A DNA stretch of 64,000 nucleotides from positions 496,001 to 560,000 of the forward strand of contig NZ_RZGZ01000001.1 of the NCBI RefSeq assembly GCF_003990045.1. The letters are read 5' to 3'. The translations under genes and the position numbers were made by a program. Under the pieces are notes generated by a model. The model was not told where the DNA came from and did no database searches. It was given only the letters and a program-made list of their open reading frames with translations. Position 1 is the stretch's first letter. Each line of letters starts with the position of its first letter. This DNA comes from Labedella endophytica (GTDB lineage: Bacteria; Actinomycetota; Actinomycetes; Actinomycetales; Microbacteriaceae). Of the stretch, positions 27,008 through 36,190 are shown piece after piece.

Positions 27008-28411
27008 TCAGTGCCCGGTGAGGGGTGCGAGCAGGCGCGCAGCGACGGAGCGTTTGCCCGTCGCCTTCTCCTCGGTGTCGGCGAGGGTCGTGCCGACGAG
27101 TCCCAGGTTCGCCCCGACGAAGCGCAGCGGCTCCGGCTCCCAGCGGGGAGAGGTGTGACCGACCCAGGGGAGGGAGACGATGTCGCTGTCCGCTGCCGTG
27201 ACGAGGTCGGCGAGCGTGCGTCCGGCGAGGTTCGTCGTGCCGACGCCGTCGCCCACGTAGCCGCCCGCGAGCCCGACGCGAGTCCGGCGGTTGTACGTCA
27301 CCGTCGCGTGCCAGTCGCGAGGGACGCCGAGCGGGCCGCCCCACGAATGCGTGATGCGTGCGTCGGACGCGGCCGGGAACATCTCCACGAGGGTGTGGTG
27401 CAGGTGCTCGAAGACGCGCTCGACGCGGTCGTAGCTGTCGTCGATGGTCGAGCCCCAGTGGTACCGCGCGCCGCGGCCTCCGAACGCGAAGCGGTTGTCG
27501 GCGGTGCGCTGCCCGTAGATGAGCAGATGGCGGTAGTCCGTGAACGTCTGGCCGTGCTCGATTCCGGCGGCGTCCCAGAAGGAATCGGGGAGGGGCTCCG
27601 TCGCGATCATGAGCGAGTAGAGCGGCATGACGCGCCGACCGATGCCGGGCAGTTGGGAGCCGTACGCCTCGGTCGCGAGCAGGATCGAGCCGGCGGCGAT
27701 GCGCGTGCGCCCCACGGGGGTCTCCGCGACTACTTCGCCCTCGGTCCACGACACGGCGGCGGTCTGCTCGAAGATCCGCACACCGCGTGCTTCGACGACC
27801 TCGGCGAGGGAACGCACGAGCTTCGCCGGCTGGATGCGCGCACAGTCCGGATTGAACGTGGCGGCGATCGCGCCGTCGGGGCGCGACCGGGACGACTCCG
27901 CCCCGCGGAAGTCCCAGAACTCCCGCCGGTCGACGCCGAACGTGTTGTTCGCCTCGACTTCCGCGAGGGCCGACGTGCGCTGCACGTCCGACATGGCGAA
28001 GGAGACCGTTCCCCCCTTCGAGAAGTCGCACGCGATCTCCTCGGCGGCGACCACGCGGCCCACCTCGTCGACCGTGTCGACCATGGCCTGGCGCATGCGC
28101 CGGGCGGCGTCGTGGCCGTAGTCGGCCACGAGCGAGGACGTCTCGCGCGGGAAGAGCGCGGAGCACCAGCCGCCGTTCCGCCCGGAGGCGCCGAAGCCCG
28201 CGATCTCCTTCTCGATGACCACGACGGACAACGACGGGTCGTTCTCCGTCAGGTAGTACGCGGCCCACAGGCCCGTGAGGCCGCCACCCACGATGCACAC
28301 GTCCACGTCGAGGCCGTCGGGGGCGAATGCGCGGGGGAGGAGGTCGTCGGTCCCCTCCTCTGCGAGGGCGTCGAACCAGAAGGAGGTATCGCGGTACGGG
28401 CGCGTCGTCAT
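27008..28411 (-). CDS. FAD-dependent amine oxidase, PuuB-like (DAO family)
   Basis: 467 residues of the D-amino-acid-oxidase (DAO) fold. The N-terminal VDVCIVGGGLTGLWAAYYLTEN is the dinucleotide-binding fold (about residues 35-56) and GFGASGRNGGWCS the second FAD contact seen in PuuB and related oxidases; GLAGGYVGDGVGTTNLAGRTLADL closes the FAD site. Such enzymes oxidise gamma-glutamylputrescine or other secondary amines. It lies 59 bp behind a class III aminotransferase and an AsnC-type regulator, so a role in polyamine breakdown is likely; exact substrate is not shown. Confidence 0.85.
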   Translation of the reverse strand: MTTRPYRDTSFWFDALAEEGTDDLLPRAFAPDGLDVDVCIVGGGLTGLWAAYYLTENDPSLSVVVIEKEIAGFGASGRNGGWCSALFPRETSSLVADYGHDAARRMRQAMVDTVDEVGRVVAAEEIACDFSKGGTVSFAMSDVQRTSALAEVEANNTFGVDRREFWDFRGAESSRSRPDGAIAATFNPDCARIQPAKLVRSLAEVVEARGVRIFEQTAAVSWTEGEVVAETPVGRTRIAAGSILLATEAYGSQLPGIGRRVMPLYSLMIATEPLPDSFWDAAGIEHGQTFTDYRHLLIYGQRTADNRFAFGGRGARYHWGSTIDDSYDRVERVFEHLHHTLVEMFPAASDARITHSWGGPLGVPRDWHATVTYNRRTRVGLAGGYVGDGVGTTNLAGRTLADLVTAADSDIVSLPWVGHTSPRWEPEPLRFVGANLGLVGTTLADTEEKATGKRSVAARLLAPLTGH

Positions 28412-28470
28412 GGGGCTGCTTTCTCGATCGGTGCGGGGGGACGCGACGCTGCGCCCGAGGTCGTCGGGGA

Positions 28471-29895
28471 TTACAGGCGGTTGCTCGCTTCCGTGAGCAC
28501 GCTGCGGAGGATCTGTTCGATCTGGTCGAACTCACGCGGACCGGTTGTGAGCGGCGGGGCGAGCTGGATCACGGGGTCGCCGCGATCGTCCGCTCGGCAG
28601 TAGAGGCCGGCGTCGAAGAGAGCCCGGGACAGGAAGCCACGGAGCAGACGCTCGGACTCGTCGTCGTCGAACGTCTCCTTGGTCTTCTTGTCCTTCACGA
28701 GCTCGATCCCGAAGAAGTAGCCGTCGCCGCGCACGTCGCCGACGATCGGGATGTCGAGGAGTTTCTCGAGGGACGAGCGGAAGTACGCGGAGTTGTCGAG
28801 CACGTTCTGGTTGAGTCCCTCGCGCTCGAAGATGTCGAGGTTGGCCATGGCGACGGCCGTGGAGACGGGGTGTCCGCCGAATGTGTAGCCGTGGGAGAAC
28901 GACGTCTGGCCGTGCGCGAACGGCTCGTAGATACGGTCGCTGATGATCGTGGCGCCGAGTGGCGAGTAGCCGCTCGTGAGGGCCTTCGCGCACGTGATCA
29001 TGTCGGGAACATAGTCGTAGGCGTCGCACGCGAACATGTGTCCGATGCGGCCGAAGGCGCAGATGACCTCGTCGCTCACGAGGAGCACGTCGTGCTTGTC
29101 GCAGATCTCGCGGACGCGCTGGAAGTAACCCTTCGGCGGCGGGAAGCACCCGCCGGAGTTCTGCACCGGCTCGAGGAAGACGGCCGCGACGGTGTCGGCG
29201 CCCTCGAACTCGATCATCTCCTCGATGCGGTTCGCCGCCCAGATGCCGAACTCCTCCTCGGTGCCGGTGAAGCCCATCTCGTCCGAGCGGTAGTAGTTGG
29301 TGTTCGGCACGCGGAAGCCGCCGGGGGTCACGGGCTCGTACATCGCCTTCATCGCCGGGATGCCCGTGATGGCGAGGGCGCCCTGCGGGGTGCCGTGGTA
29401 GGCGACCGCGCGCGAGATGACCTTCGTCTTCATCGGCTTGCCCTGGAGCTTCCAGAAGTGCTTCGCGAGCTTGAACGCCGTCTCGACGGCCTCGCCGCCG
29501 CCCGTGGCGAAGAACACCTTGTTGAGGTCGCCCGGGGCGTAGTCGGCGAGGCGATCGGCGAGCTCGATGGCCCCGGGGTGCGTGTATCCCCAGATGGGGA
29601 AGAAGGCGAGCTGCTCGGCCTGCTTGGCGGCGGCCTCGGCGAGTTCCCGGCGGCCGTGGCCGGCAGCCACGACGAAGAGCCCGGAAAGGGCGTCGAAGTA
29701 CTCCTTGCCGTTGCTGTCGTAGATGTGGTGGCCGGAGCCCTTGACGATGATCGGGACGGAACCCTTCGCGAGCGACGACTGCCGCGCGAAGTGCATCCAG
29801 AGGTGATCGGTCGCCTTCGCGTTGAGCGCGTCGGTGTCGTACGTCACGAGGTCTCCCGGGGCGTGCAGGCGGGTGTCGGAATCGAACAGGGTCAT
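28471..29895 (-). CDS. Class III aminotransferase (putrescine/omega-amino acid type)
   Basis: 474 residues, PLP-dependent fold type I. Features: GSGHHIYDSNGKEYFDALSG, FATGGGEAVETAFKLAKHF, the SRAVAYHGTPQGALAITG loop, the cofactor aspartate in LLVSDEVICAFGRIG, the Schiff-base lysine in CAKALTSGYSPLGA and SHGYTFGGHPVS. The closest described group contains putrescine-pyruvate and beta-alanine/omega-amino acid transaminases. ATG overlaps the AsnC stop (ATGA), so it is translationally coupled to its presumed regulator. With the downstream oxidase it fits polyamine catabolism. Confidence 0.9.
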   Translation of the reverse strand: MTLFDSDTRLHAPGDLVTYDTDALNAKATDHLWMHFARQSSLAKGSVPIIVKGSGHHIYDSNGKEYFDALSGLFVVAAGHGRRELAEAAAKQAEQLAFFPIWGYTHPGAIELADRLADYAPGDLNKVFFATGGGEAVETAFKLAKHFWKLQGKPMKTKVISRAVAYHGTPQGALAITGIPAMKAMYEPVTPGGFRVPNTNYYRSDEMGFTGTEEEFGIWAANRIEEMIEFEGADTVAAVFLEPVQNSGGCFPPPKGYFQRVREICDKHDVLLVSDEVICAFGRIGHMFACDAYDYVPDMITCAKALTSGYSPLGATIISDRIYEPFAHGQTSFSHGYTFGGHPVSTAVAMANLDIFEREGLNQNVLDNSAYFRSSLEKLLDIPIVGDVRGDGYFFGIELVKDKKTKETFDDDESERLLRGFLSRALFDAGLYCRADDRGDPVIQLAPPLTTGPREFDQIEQILRSVLTEASNRL

Positions 29896-30356
29896 CTGGT
29901 CCCCCAGTTGTAGAGCTGTTTGCGGAGTTTGAGGTAGACGAACGTCTCGGTCGAGAGCACGCCCTCGAGGCTGCGGATCTGCTCGTTGAGGATGTCGAGG
30001 AGCTTCTCGTCGTCTTCGCACACGATCTCGACGAGAAGATCGAAGCTGCCGGCCGTGAGCACGACGTAGTCGACGGCCGGGATATCGGCGACCGCGTCGG
30101 CGACGGCGCGAGTGTCTCCAGAGATGCGCACACCGATCATGGCCTGGCGGAGGAAGCCCAACTGGAGTGGGTCGGTGACGGCGACGATCTGCATGACGCC
30201 GCCGTCGATGAGCTTCTGCACACGCTGGCGGACGGCAGCCTCCGAGAGTCCGACGGCCTTGCCGATGTCCGCGTAGGACCGTCGTCCGTCGTCCTGCAGT
30301 TGCTCGATGATGGCCTTCGATGTGTCGTCAAGGGAAACGCGGCCATCTCTCGTCAT
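29892..30356 (-). CDS. Lrp/AsnC family transcriptional regulator
   Basis: 154 residues. N-terminal wHTH: LDDTSKAIIEQLQDDGRRSYADIGKAVGLSEAAVRQRVQKLIDGGVMQIVAV, then the RAM effector domain (QAMIGVRISGD ... VDYVVLTAGSFDLLVEIVCEDDEKL). Lrp-type proteins bind amino acids or related amines and control adjacent catabolic genes. It leads the operon with the aminotransferase and oxidase and is divergent from a second oxidase. A CAATAT -10 lies 6 nt before the ATG. Confidence 0.93.
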   Translation of the reverse strand: MTRDGRVSLDDTSKAIIEQLQDDGRRSYADIGKAVGLSEAAVRQRVQKLIDGGVMQIVAVTDPLQLGFLRQAMIGVRISGDTRAVADAVADIPAVDYVVLTAGSFDLLVEIVCEDDEKLLDILNEQIRSLEGVLSTETFVYLKLRKQLYNWGTR

Positions 30357-30362
30357 GTCGCC

Positions 30363-30368
30363 ATATTG
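30363..30368 (-). promoter_or_regulatory. -10 element for the AsnC-type gene (leaderless)
   Basis: Minus-strand CAATAT, 6 nt, ATG at 30356. Confidence 0.4.
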
Positions 30369-30472
30369 TCAGTTCGGTCTCCTCTCGGCAAGCGGATCCG
30401 AAGGAAACCCACCGCTGCACAGCTGAAATCGTTAGCATGGATGCAGCCTCCCACCTGCCGACCCCCTGCCAT

Positions 30473-30536
30473 CCGTGAGGTGTCGCATTCTGTTGCCTGG
30501 CGCGTGCGTGAAGCAACACGATGCGACACCTCACGG
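30473..30536. repeat. REP-like palindrome, copy 1
   Basis: Arms CCGTGAGGTGTCGCAT (30473-30488) and its exact complement (30521-30536), then a TGTTGC/GCAACA inner stem after a 2-nt mismatch, and a 16-nt loop. The same sequence recurs at 49985-50048. Here it lies between divergent genes, so a terminator role is unlikely. Confidence 0.85.
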
Positions 30537-30560
30537 GGGTGATGAAAGGAAGCGACCCGC

Positions 30561-31979
30561 ATGGGTGACACCGTTTTCGAGAGACGACCGGCCCCGACCT
30601 CGGCCGTCGACCACTCCCTGTCATCGAGCCGTCAGGGGGTCTTCTGGCTCGAGGACCTCGGCGACCGCGACGCCCTGGAGCCGCTCACGGGCGACACCGC
30701 GACCGATCTGCTCGTCGTGGGCGGCGGCTATACGGGTCTCTGGACAGCGCTGCGCGCCCTCGAACGGGACCCGTCGCTGCGCGTGACCGTCGTCGAGGCG
30801 AAGACGATCGGATGGGCGGCCTCCGGCCGGAACGGCGGTTTCGTCGAGGCGAGCCTCACCCACGGTGCGGAGAACGGCGCCGCACGGTGGCCGGATGAAC
30901 TCCACCAGCTCGAGCGACTCGGGGTCGAGAACCTCGATGGCATCGAGGAGACGGTCGCGCGCTACGGCCTCGACTGCGAGTTCGAGCGCACCGGTTACCT
31001 CTCGGTCGCGGTCGAGCCCCACCAGGTGCCGTGGCTCACGGAATCCGACGGTGAGGGCGGTCGGTTCCTCGACCAGCAGGAGATCCGCGCGAGCGTCAAC
31101 TCGCCGACCTACCTCGCGGGCCTCGCCGTGCCGCCGCGTGACTCGGCCCTCGTCCATCCCGCGAAGCTCGCGGCGGAACTCGCGCGAGTGGTGCGTGAGC
31201 TCGGAGGCACGATCCACGAGCGTACGCTCGTGCGCGGCCTCGAGAAGTCCGGTGACGGCGTGTCCGTCCGCACCTCCGGTGGCACCGTCCGAGCGCAGCA
31301 GGTCGTGCTCGGTACGAACGCCTTCCCGTCCCTGCTGCTCCGCAATCGCCTCATGACCGTGCCCGTGTACGACTACGTGCTCATGACCGAGCCCCTCACC
31401 GCGGAGCAGAAGGCCGAGATCGGGTGGGAGGGCCGGCAGGGGATCGGTGACCTCGCGAACCAATTCCACTACTACCGGCAGACGGCGGACGACCGGATCC
31501 TCTGGGGAGGGTACGACGCGATCTACCACGCCGGTGGGCGCATCCGCCCGGAGTACGATCGACGGCCGGCGTCCTACCGCACGCTCGCTTCGCACTTCCT
31601 CACGACCTTCCCGCAGCTCGAGGGCATCCGCTTCTCGCACACGTGGGGCGGCGTGATCGACACGAGCACGCAGTTCTCCGCATTCTTCGGCTCGGCTCTC
31701 GGCGGCCGGGTGGCCTACGCGGCGGGCTTCACGGGCCTCGGTGTCGGGGCGACGCGCTTCGCCGCGGACGTGATGCTGGACCTCCTCTCCGGCGAGCAGA
31801 CCGAGCGGACGCAGCTCGAGATGGTGCGCAAGCGCCCGCTGCCGTTCCCCCCGGAGCCCGCTGCCTCGATCGGCGTGAACGCCACCCGATGGTCACTCGA
31901 TCGCGCCGACCACAACGGCGGCCGCCGCAACCTGCTCCTGAAGACCCTCGACGCGCTGGGCCTCGGCTTCGACTCCTGA
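30561..31979 (+). CDS. FAD-dependent amine oxidase, PuuB-like, second copy
   Basis: 472 residues with the same plan as the oxidase at 27.0-28.4 kb: DLLVVGGGYTGLWTALRALE (FAD fold, about residues 53-72), GWAASGRNGGFVEASLTHG, and the C-terminal SHTWGGVIDTS ... AAGFTGLGVGATRFAADVML. The two copies are clearly divergent in sequence, so they may act on different amines. RBS AAGGAAG precedes ATG. It is transcribed away from the AsnC operon, and a REP-like palindrome occupies the shared upstream region. Confidence 0.87.
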   Translation: MGDTVFERRPAPTSAVDHSLSSSRQGVFWLEDLGDRDALEPLTGDTATDLLVVGGGYTGLWTALRALERDPSLRVTVVEAKTIGWAASGRNGGFVEASLTHGAENGAARWPDELHQLERLGVENLDGIEETVARYGLDCEFERTGYLSVAVEPHQVPWLTESDGEGGRFLDQQEIRASVNSPTYLAGLAVPPRDSALVHPAKLAAELARVVRELGGTIHERTLVRGLEKSGDGVSVRTSGGTVRAQQVVLGTNAFPSLLLRNRLMTVPVYDYVLMTEPLTAEQKAEIGWEGRQGIGDLANQFHYYRQTADDRILWGGYDAIYHAGGRIRPEYDRRPASYRTLASHFLTTFPQLEGIRFSHTWGGVIDTSTQFSAFFGSALGGRVAYAAGFTGLGVGATRFAADVMLDLLSGEQTERTQLEMVRKRPLPFPPEPAASIGVNATRWSLDRADHNGGRRNLLLKTLDALGLGFDS

Positions 31980-31987
31980 CCCCCCAC

Positions 31988-32035
31988 TGAAAATCCCCTC
32001 TGTGCCCGGATATCCGCGCACAGAGGGGATTTTCA
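31988..32035. terminator. 18-bp inverted repeat between convergent genes
   Basis: Arms 31988-32005 and 32018-32035 are perfectly complementary and A/T-rich at the base (TGAAAATCCCC), giving T-runs on both strands. The loop contains the 10-bp palindrome CGGATATCCG. Suited as a bidirectional terminator. Confidence 0.8.
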
Positions 32036-32050
32036 GGTGGGAGGAGGGGG

Positions 32051-32965
32051 TCAGCCTCCGGCGAGGGTCTGGGCGAGCGAGGAGCCGTCGCCCGTCTTCT
32101 TGCTGGCTCTGCTCAGCACGATCGCGACGAGGGCGAGCGCCACGAGCGTGAGCAGGAGCATGACTGTCGACATCGCGGCGATCTCGGGACGGAGGGTCGA
32201 GCGGAGCGACGCGAAGACGTACACCGGCCACGGCGTCGAACCGGCGACGGAGACGAAGCTCGAGAGCACCGTGTTGTCGAGGCTGAGTGTGAACGACAGG
32301 AGCGCCCCGGAGATGACCGCCGGCCGCATGAGCGGGAAGGTGATCGTCCAGAACCGCTGGATGGGCGGTGCGCCGAGGTCGGCAGCCGCCTCCTCGAGCG
32401 ACTCGTTGAGCCCCGCCATCCTCGCCCGGACGATGAACGTCACCACGGCACAGGCGAACAACGAGTGCGCGATCACGAGCCGCACCTGGCCGAGGTTGAA
32501 GATCGACAGCCCCCAATCGGCGCCGAGAGTGACGAACCAGGGCAGGAGCGACACGGCGTTGACGATCTCCGGGGTCACCATCGCGAGCCCGAGCAGGGCG
32601 ACGAGCCATCCCGTCCACCGGCCGCCCCGTCGGGCGAGCGCGACGCCCGCGAACGATCCGAGGATCGTCGAGACCACCGCGGAGCCCGCCGCGGCCGCGA
32701 GCGATACCTGGATCGTCGCGACGATCGTCGGGTTGTTGAACGCGTTCGCGTAGGAATCGAGACCGAAGCCCTGCCACGACTGCAACTGGCGACCCGTGTT
32801 GAACGAGTAGGCGACGATGACGAGGACCGGGAAGAAGAGGAACAGCAGCCCCACGATCCCCCAGATCCCGAGCAGGGCGTCCCCGACGGCCGGGGGTCGG
32901 CGTCGGGCGCGCGGCTCCTCCGTTCGGGGCGGCGCAGCTGTCGTGCGTTCGGCTGTCGCGGTCAT
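32051..32965 (-). CDS. potC: ABC transporter permease, PotC-type (polyamine)
   Basis: 304 residues, six predicted helices. The binding-protein-dependent permease signature is present as ESLEEAAADLGAPPIQRFWTITFPLMRPAVISGALLSF (EAA loop, split across about residues 190-230), with SLDNTVLSSFVSV, typical of PotC/YdcV permeases. A Pro/Arg-rich cytosolic head precedes helix 1. It ends a five-gene operon and overlaps potB by ATGA. Confidence 0.88.
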   Translation of the reverse strand: MTATAERTTAAPPRTEEPRARRRPPAVGDALLGIWGIVGLLFLFFPVLVIVAYSFNTGRQLQSWQGFGLDSYANAFNNPTIVATIQVSLAAAAGSAVVSTILGSFAGVALARRGGRWTGWLVALLGLAMVTPEIVNAVSLLPWFVTLGADWGLSIFNLGQVRLVIAHSLFACAVVTFIVRARMAGLNESLEEAAADLGAPPIQRFWTITFPLMRPAVISGALLSFTLSLDNTVLSSFVSVAGSTPWPVYVFASLRSTLRPEIAAMSTVMLLLTLVALALVAIVLSRASKKTGDGSSLAQTLAGG

Positions 32966-33930
32966 CTGATCGCTCCCGTCGTGTCGAGGTCGCCGAGATG
33001 CCGGAACCGCCGGAGAGCGATTCCGATGAGCCTGAAGAGCACCCCGAATGCGATGACGACGAGAAGGATCGCGAGCATCAGCACGATCGCCATCGCCGAT
33101 CCGAGCGCCCAGTTCTGCGCTCGCTGGAACTGCCCGGCGACCATCTGGCCGACCATGCTGCCCGACGCGCCGCCGAGCACGCTCGGGGTGATGTAGTCAC
33201 CCATGAGCGGCACGAAGACGAGCAGCATGCCGGCGAGGATCCCGGGCAGGGCGAGCGGGATGGTGACACGCCAGAAGCTCGACCACCAGTTCCCGCCGAG
33301 GTCACGGCTGGCCTCGAGCAGTTTGTGGTCCATCCGTTCCAGGGCCACGTAGAGCGGCAGGATCATGAGCGGGAGGTAGTTGTACACCACACCCAGCTGC
33401 ACGGCTTGCTGCGTGTAGAGCACCTGGAGCGGCCCGTTCAGGAGGCCGATCCCGTTGAGGAAGTCCGAGAGGAAGCCCTCGGGGCTCAGCGTGATCTGCC
33501 AGCCGATCGTGCGCACGAGGAAGTTGGTCCAGTACGGCACGAGGACGAGGGCGACCACGAGGCCGCGAGCGCGCGGCGAGAGCTTGACGGCCATCCAGTA
33601 CGCCATCGGGAACCCGATCAGCACGCACAGCGCCGTTCCCGTGATCGCGATCTGGGTGGTGCGCCAGAAGGTCGTGAGGAACGCGGGGTCGAGGGCCTCG
33701 ACATAACGCGCGAGCGACAGGACGTCGTTCGAGTGTGTCACGTAGAGGCTCGGCTTCTCACCGAAGCTGTACCAGAGGATGAGCCCGAACGGCACGATGA
33801 AGAAGAACACCAACCACACCGCGATCGGCACGGCGAGGAACCCCACCGACCCCGTGAACCGCCGCTTCGCGCGCGGCGGCTCGGGGGTCGGCGGTGCCGC
33901 CGCGGGAGGCGCCGTGGCGACCGAGGTCAT
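32962..33930 (-). CDS. potB: ABC transporter permease, PotB-type (polyamine)
   Basis: 322 residues. After a Pro/Ala-rich head come about six helices, the VPFGLILWYSFGEKP external segment and an EAA loop LLEASRDLGGNWWSSFWRVTIPLALPGI. It pairs with PotC as the membrane core of a spermidine/putrescine-type importer. The start at 33930 overlaps the potD stop (ATGA), and its stop overlaps the potC start likewise. Confidence 0.88.
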   Translation of the reverse strand: MTSVATAPPAAAPPTPEPPRAKRRFTGSVGFLAVPIAVWLVFFFIVPFGLILWYSFGEKPSLYVTHSNDVLSLARYVEALDPAFLTTFWRTTQIAITGTALCVLIGFPMAYWMAVKLSPRARGLVVALVLVPYWTNFLVRTIGWQITLSPEGFLSDFLNGIGLLNGPLQVLYTQQAVQLGVVYNYLPLMILPLYVALERMDHKLLEASRDLGGNWWSSFWRVTIPLALPGILAGMLLVFVPLMGDYITPSVLGGASGSMVGQMVAGQFQRAQNWALGSAMAIVLMLAILLVVIAFGVLFRLIGIALRRFRHLGDLDTTGAIR

Positions 33931-35063
33931 TGACCCGCCGCCGCCGTGAGCTCGTCGTAGATGGACACGATCGTCTGCTCGGCGTCGGTGAGTTCGGCGA
34001 ACACGAACTTCTCGACCTGCTCCGGGGTGAAGAAGATGAGTTCCGGCATCTCCACGCCGGCCTCCGCCGCCATCTCTTCGATACCGGTCACACCGGTGTT
34101 GTAGCCGATGTAGAGGAGCTCTTCGAGGGACACCTCGGGGTCGAGTACGTAGTTGATGAACTCGTGGGCGGCGTCTGCGTTCGGGGCCCCCTTCACGATC
34201 GCCCAGTTGTCCTGCCACAGGTTCCCGCCCTCGGCGGGTGTGACGTACTTGTAGCGCGTCGGGTCCTCGTTCTCGAGGATCCCTTGGCGGCCGTCACCGT
34301 TCCATGCGTGGGCGAGGACGCGTCCGTTCTGCGCGATCGTGCCGCTCGGGTACGACTCGAACGCCTGCACGTGCGGCGCGATGGTCTCCGTGATGAAGAC
34401 GCGGTACTCCTCCAGGTGGCCCTCGTCCGTCGTGTTCGGATCGATGCCCTTCCACAGGAAGTAGGCGTAGGCGATCTCTCCCGGGTCTTCGAGCAGCGAC
34501 ATCTTGCCGCTCGCCTCGTTCTGTGCCGCGTCCCAGAAGTCGCCCCAGGTCGTCAGCTCTCGCGTGATGACGGTCGAGTCGTACACATAGCCCGTGGTGC
34601 CGAAGTCCTTGGGGACCGAGTACTTGTTGCCCGGGTCGAATTCCTGGTCGATGTAGGCGGGGTCGAGGTACTCCATGTTGGGGATCTTCGAGTGGTCGAG
34701 CTCCTCGAGCAGGTCGGAGGCGGCCATCTGGGGGATGTACTGGTGGGTGGGGACGCAGAGGTCGTACCCGCTCGTGCCGCTCGCCGTGACGAGCTTCGAG
34801 ATCATCTCCTGGTTGGACCCGTAGCTGTCGATCGTGATCGACGGCCCGACGTCCTTCGTGAATGCCTTGAGGACCTCGGGGGCGTCGTACTCTCCCCACG
34901 TGTAGATGTTGAGGCCGTTGGAGGTCCCGCCGCCACCGCCGGTGGAGCAGGCCGCCAGGGCCGCCGTGACCCCGAGGCCGAGGGCGCCGCCGAGGAAGAG
35001 TCGGCGCGACAGGGCCGAGGTCATGGCCTCGGGAAGGAGCACGCGAACGGGCTTGTCTGACAT
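33927..35063 (-). CDS. potD: Polyamine ABC transporter substrate-binding lipoprotein, PotD-type
   Basis: 378 residues. The signal region has a twin-arginine motif SRRLFLGG, a hydrophobic core and the lipobox LAAC (Cys near residue 47), so it is probably a Tat-exported lipoprotein. The mature part opens with LNIYTWGEYDAPEVLKAFTKD, the usual PotD/PotF start, and contains SGYDLCVPTHQYIPQM, LAHAWNGDGRQG and PAEGGNLWQDNWAIVKGAPN, the segments forming the polyamine site. Other Met starts within 35 residues exist; 35063 places the Tat motif near residue 30. Confidence 0.9.
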   Translation of the reverse strand: MSDKPVRVLLPEAMTSALSRRLFLGGALGLGVTAALAACSTGGGGGTSNGLNIYTWGEYDAPEVLKAFTKDVGPSITIDSYGSNQEMISKLVTASGTSGYDLCVPTHQYIPQMAASDLLEELDHSKIPNMEYLDPAYIDQEFDPGNKYSVPKDFGTTGYVYDSTVITRELTTWGDFWDAAQNEASGKMSLLEDPGEIAYAYFLWKGIDPNTTDEGHLEEYRVFITETIAPHVQAFESYPSGTIAQNGRVLAHAWNGDGRQGILENEDPTRYKYVTPAEGGNLWQDNWAIVKGAPNADAAHEFINYVLDPEVSLEELLYIGYNTGVTGIEEMAAEAGVEMPELIFFTPEQVEKFVFAELTDAEQTIVSIYDELTAAAGQ

Positions 35064-35065
35064 GG

Positions 35066-36190
35066 TCACTCGCTTTCGGTGGGTGCGGTGGGGGTGGGGA
35101 AGATGTGGACCGACTCGGCCGTCCACCTGCAGTACACGTCGGCGCCGGGGGTCGTCGGCACGTCGATACCGCGCGGGGAGCGCGCCATGATCTTGAGTCC
35201 GTCTGGGGTGATGGTGACGATCTGGAGCGCCGAGCCCAGCTGACTGACGCTCATGAGCGTCGATCGGATCTCGTTCGCGCCTCCCGAGGGAGTGGTCGAG
35301 ATGCCGACGTGCTCGGGGCGGACGGCGACGTCGGCCGGCGCGCCGGCCACCGGGTCACCGGCCGGTTCGCGCGTCGAGACGAGGGTCCCCCCGGGGACCG
35401 TGACCGACCAGGCGCCGGGTCCGCCGGCGAGCTCGCCTGTGAAGAAGTTCTGCTGGCCGATGAAGCCGGCGACGTAGGCGCTCGCCGGGTCGTCGTACAC
35501 GGCGGCCGGCGGGCCGATCTGCTCGAGACGGCCGGAGTTCATGACGGCGATGCGATCGCTCATCGTCATGGCCTCCTCCTGGTCGTGCGTGACGAAGACG
35601 AACGTCGTGCCGAGCTGCTGCTGGAGGAGCTTGAGCTCGATCTGCATCTCCTCGCGCAGCTTGCGGTCGAGCGCCGACATCGGCTCGTCGAGGAGGAGCA
35701 CGGCCGGCCGGTTGACGAGCGCGCGGGCGAGCGCGATGCGCTGCTGCTGACCGCCGGACAGCTGGGCGGGCATGCGCTCGGCGAAGGTGCCCATCCGCAC
35801 CATCTGGAGAGCCTCGGAGACCCGCTCTCTCACCTCGTTCTTCGGCGTCTTCTGGTAGCGGAGCCCGTAGGCCACGTTCTGCGCCACCGAGAGGTGCGGG
35901 AAGAGCGCGTATGCCTGGAACACCGTATTGACCGGGCGCTTGTGAGGCGGGAGCGCCTCCACGTGCTTCGTCGCGATCGAGATCGACCCCGTGTCCGGGT
36001 ACTCGAATCCGCCGATCATGCGCAGCGTCGTCGTCTTGCCGCAGCCGCTCGGTCCGAGGAGCGAGATGAACTCGCCGGCGTTGACGTGCAGGTCGAGGTC
36101 GCGCACGGCATAGTTCTTCCCGTAGATCCGAGAGACCCCGTTCAGGGTGACCTCTCCGGCACGGGCCTCGTCGACCAGATGTGTCGTCAT
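35066..36190 (-). CDS. potA: Polyamine ABC transporter ATP-binding protein, PotA-type
   Basis: 374 residues. Walker A LLGPSGCGKTTTLRMIGGFE (about residues 44-63), Q-loop VFQAYALFPHLSVAQNVAYG, signature LSGGQQQRIALARAL, Walker B VLLLDEPMSALD and H-loop VTHDQEEAMTMSDR are all intact. A C-terminal TOBE domain follows (VRPEHVGIS). It energises PotBC. It overlaps the amidohydrolase upstream (ATGA) and stops 2 nt before potD. Confidence 0.93.
   Translation of the reverse strand: MTTHLVDEARAGEVTLNGVSRIYGKNYAVRDLDLHVNAGEFISLLGPSGCGKTTTLRMIGGFEYPDTGSISIATKHVEALPPHKRPVNTVFQAYALFPHLSVAQNVAYGLRYQKTPKNEVRERVSEALQMVRMGTFAERMPAQLSGGQQQRIALARALVNRPAVLLLDEPMSALDRKLREEMQIELKLLQQQLGTTFVFVTHDQEEAMTMSDRIAVMNSGRLEQIGPPAAVYDDPASAYVAGFIGQQNFFTGELAGGPGAWSVTVPGGTLVSTREPAGDPVAGAPADVAVRPEHVGISTTPSGGANEIRSTLMSVSQLGSALQIVTITPDGLKIMARSPRGIDVPTTPGADVYCRWTAESVHIFPTPTAPTESE

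Noticed and set aside
30473-30536. AsnC operator or intrinsic terminator
   Set aside because: The same sequence recurs at 49985-50048 far from any AsnC gene, and here it lies upstream of two divergent genes, so neither role fits.
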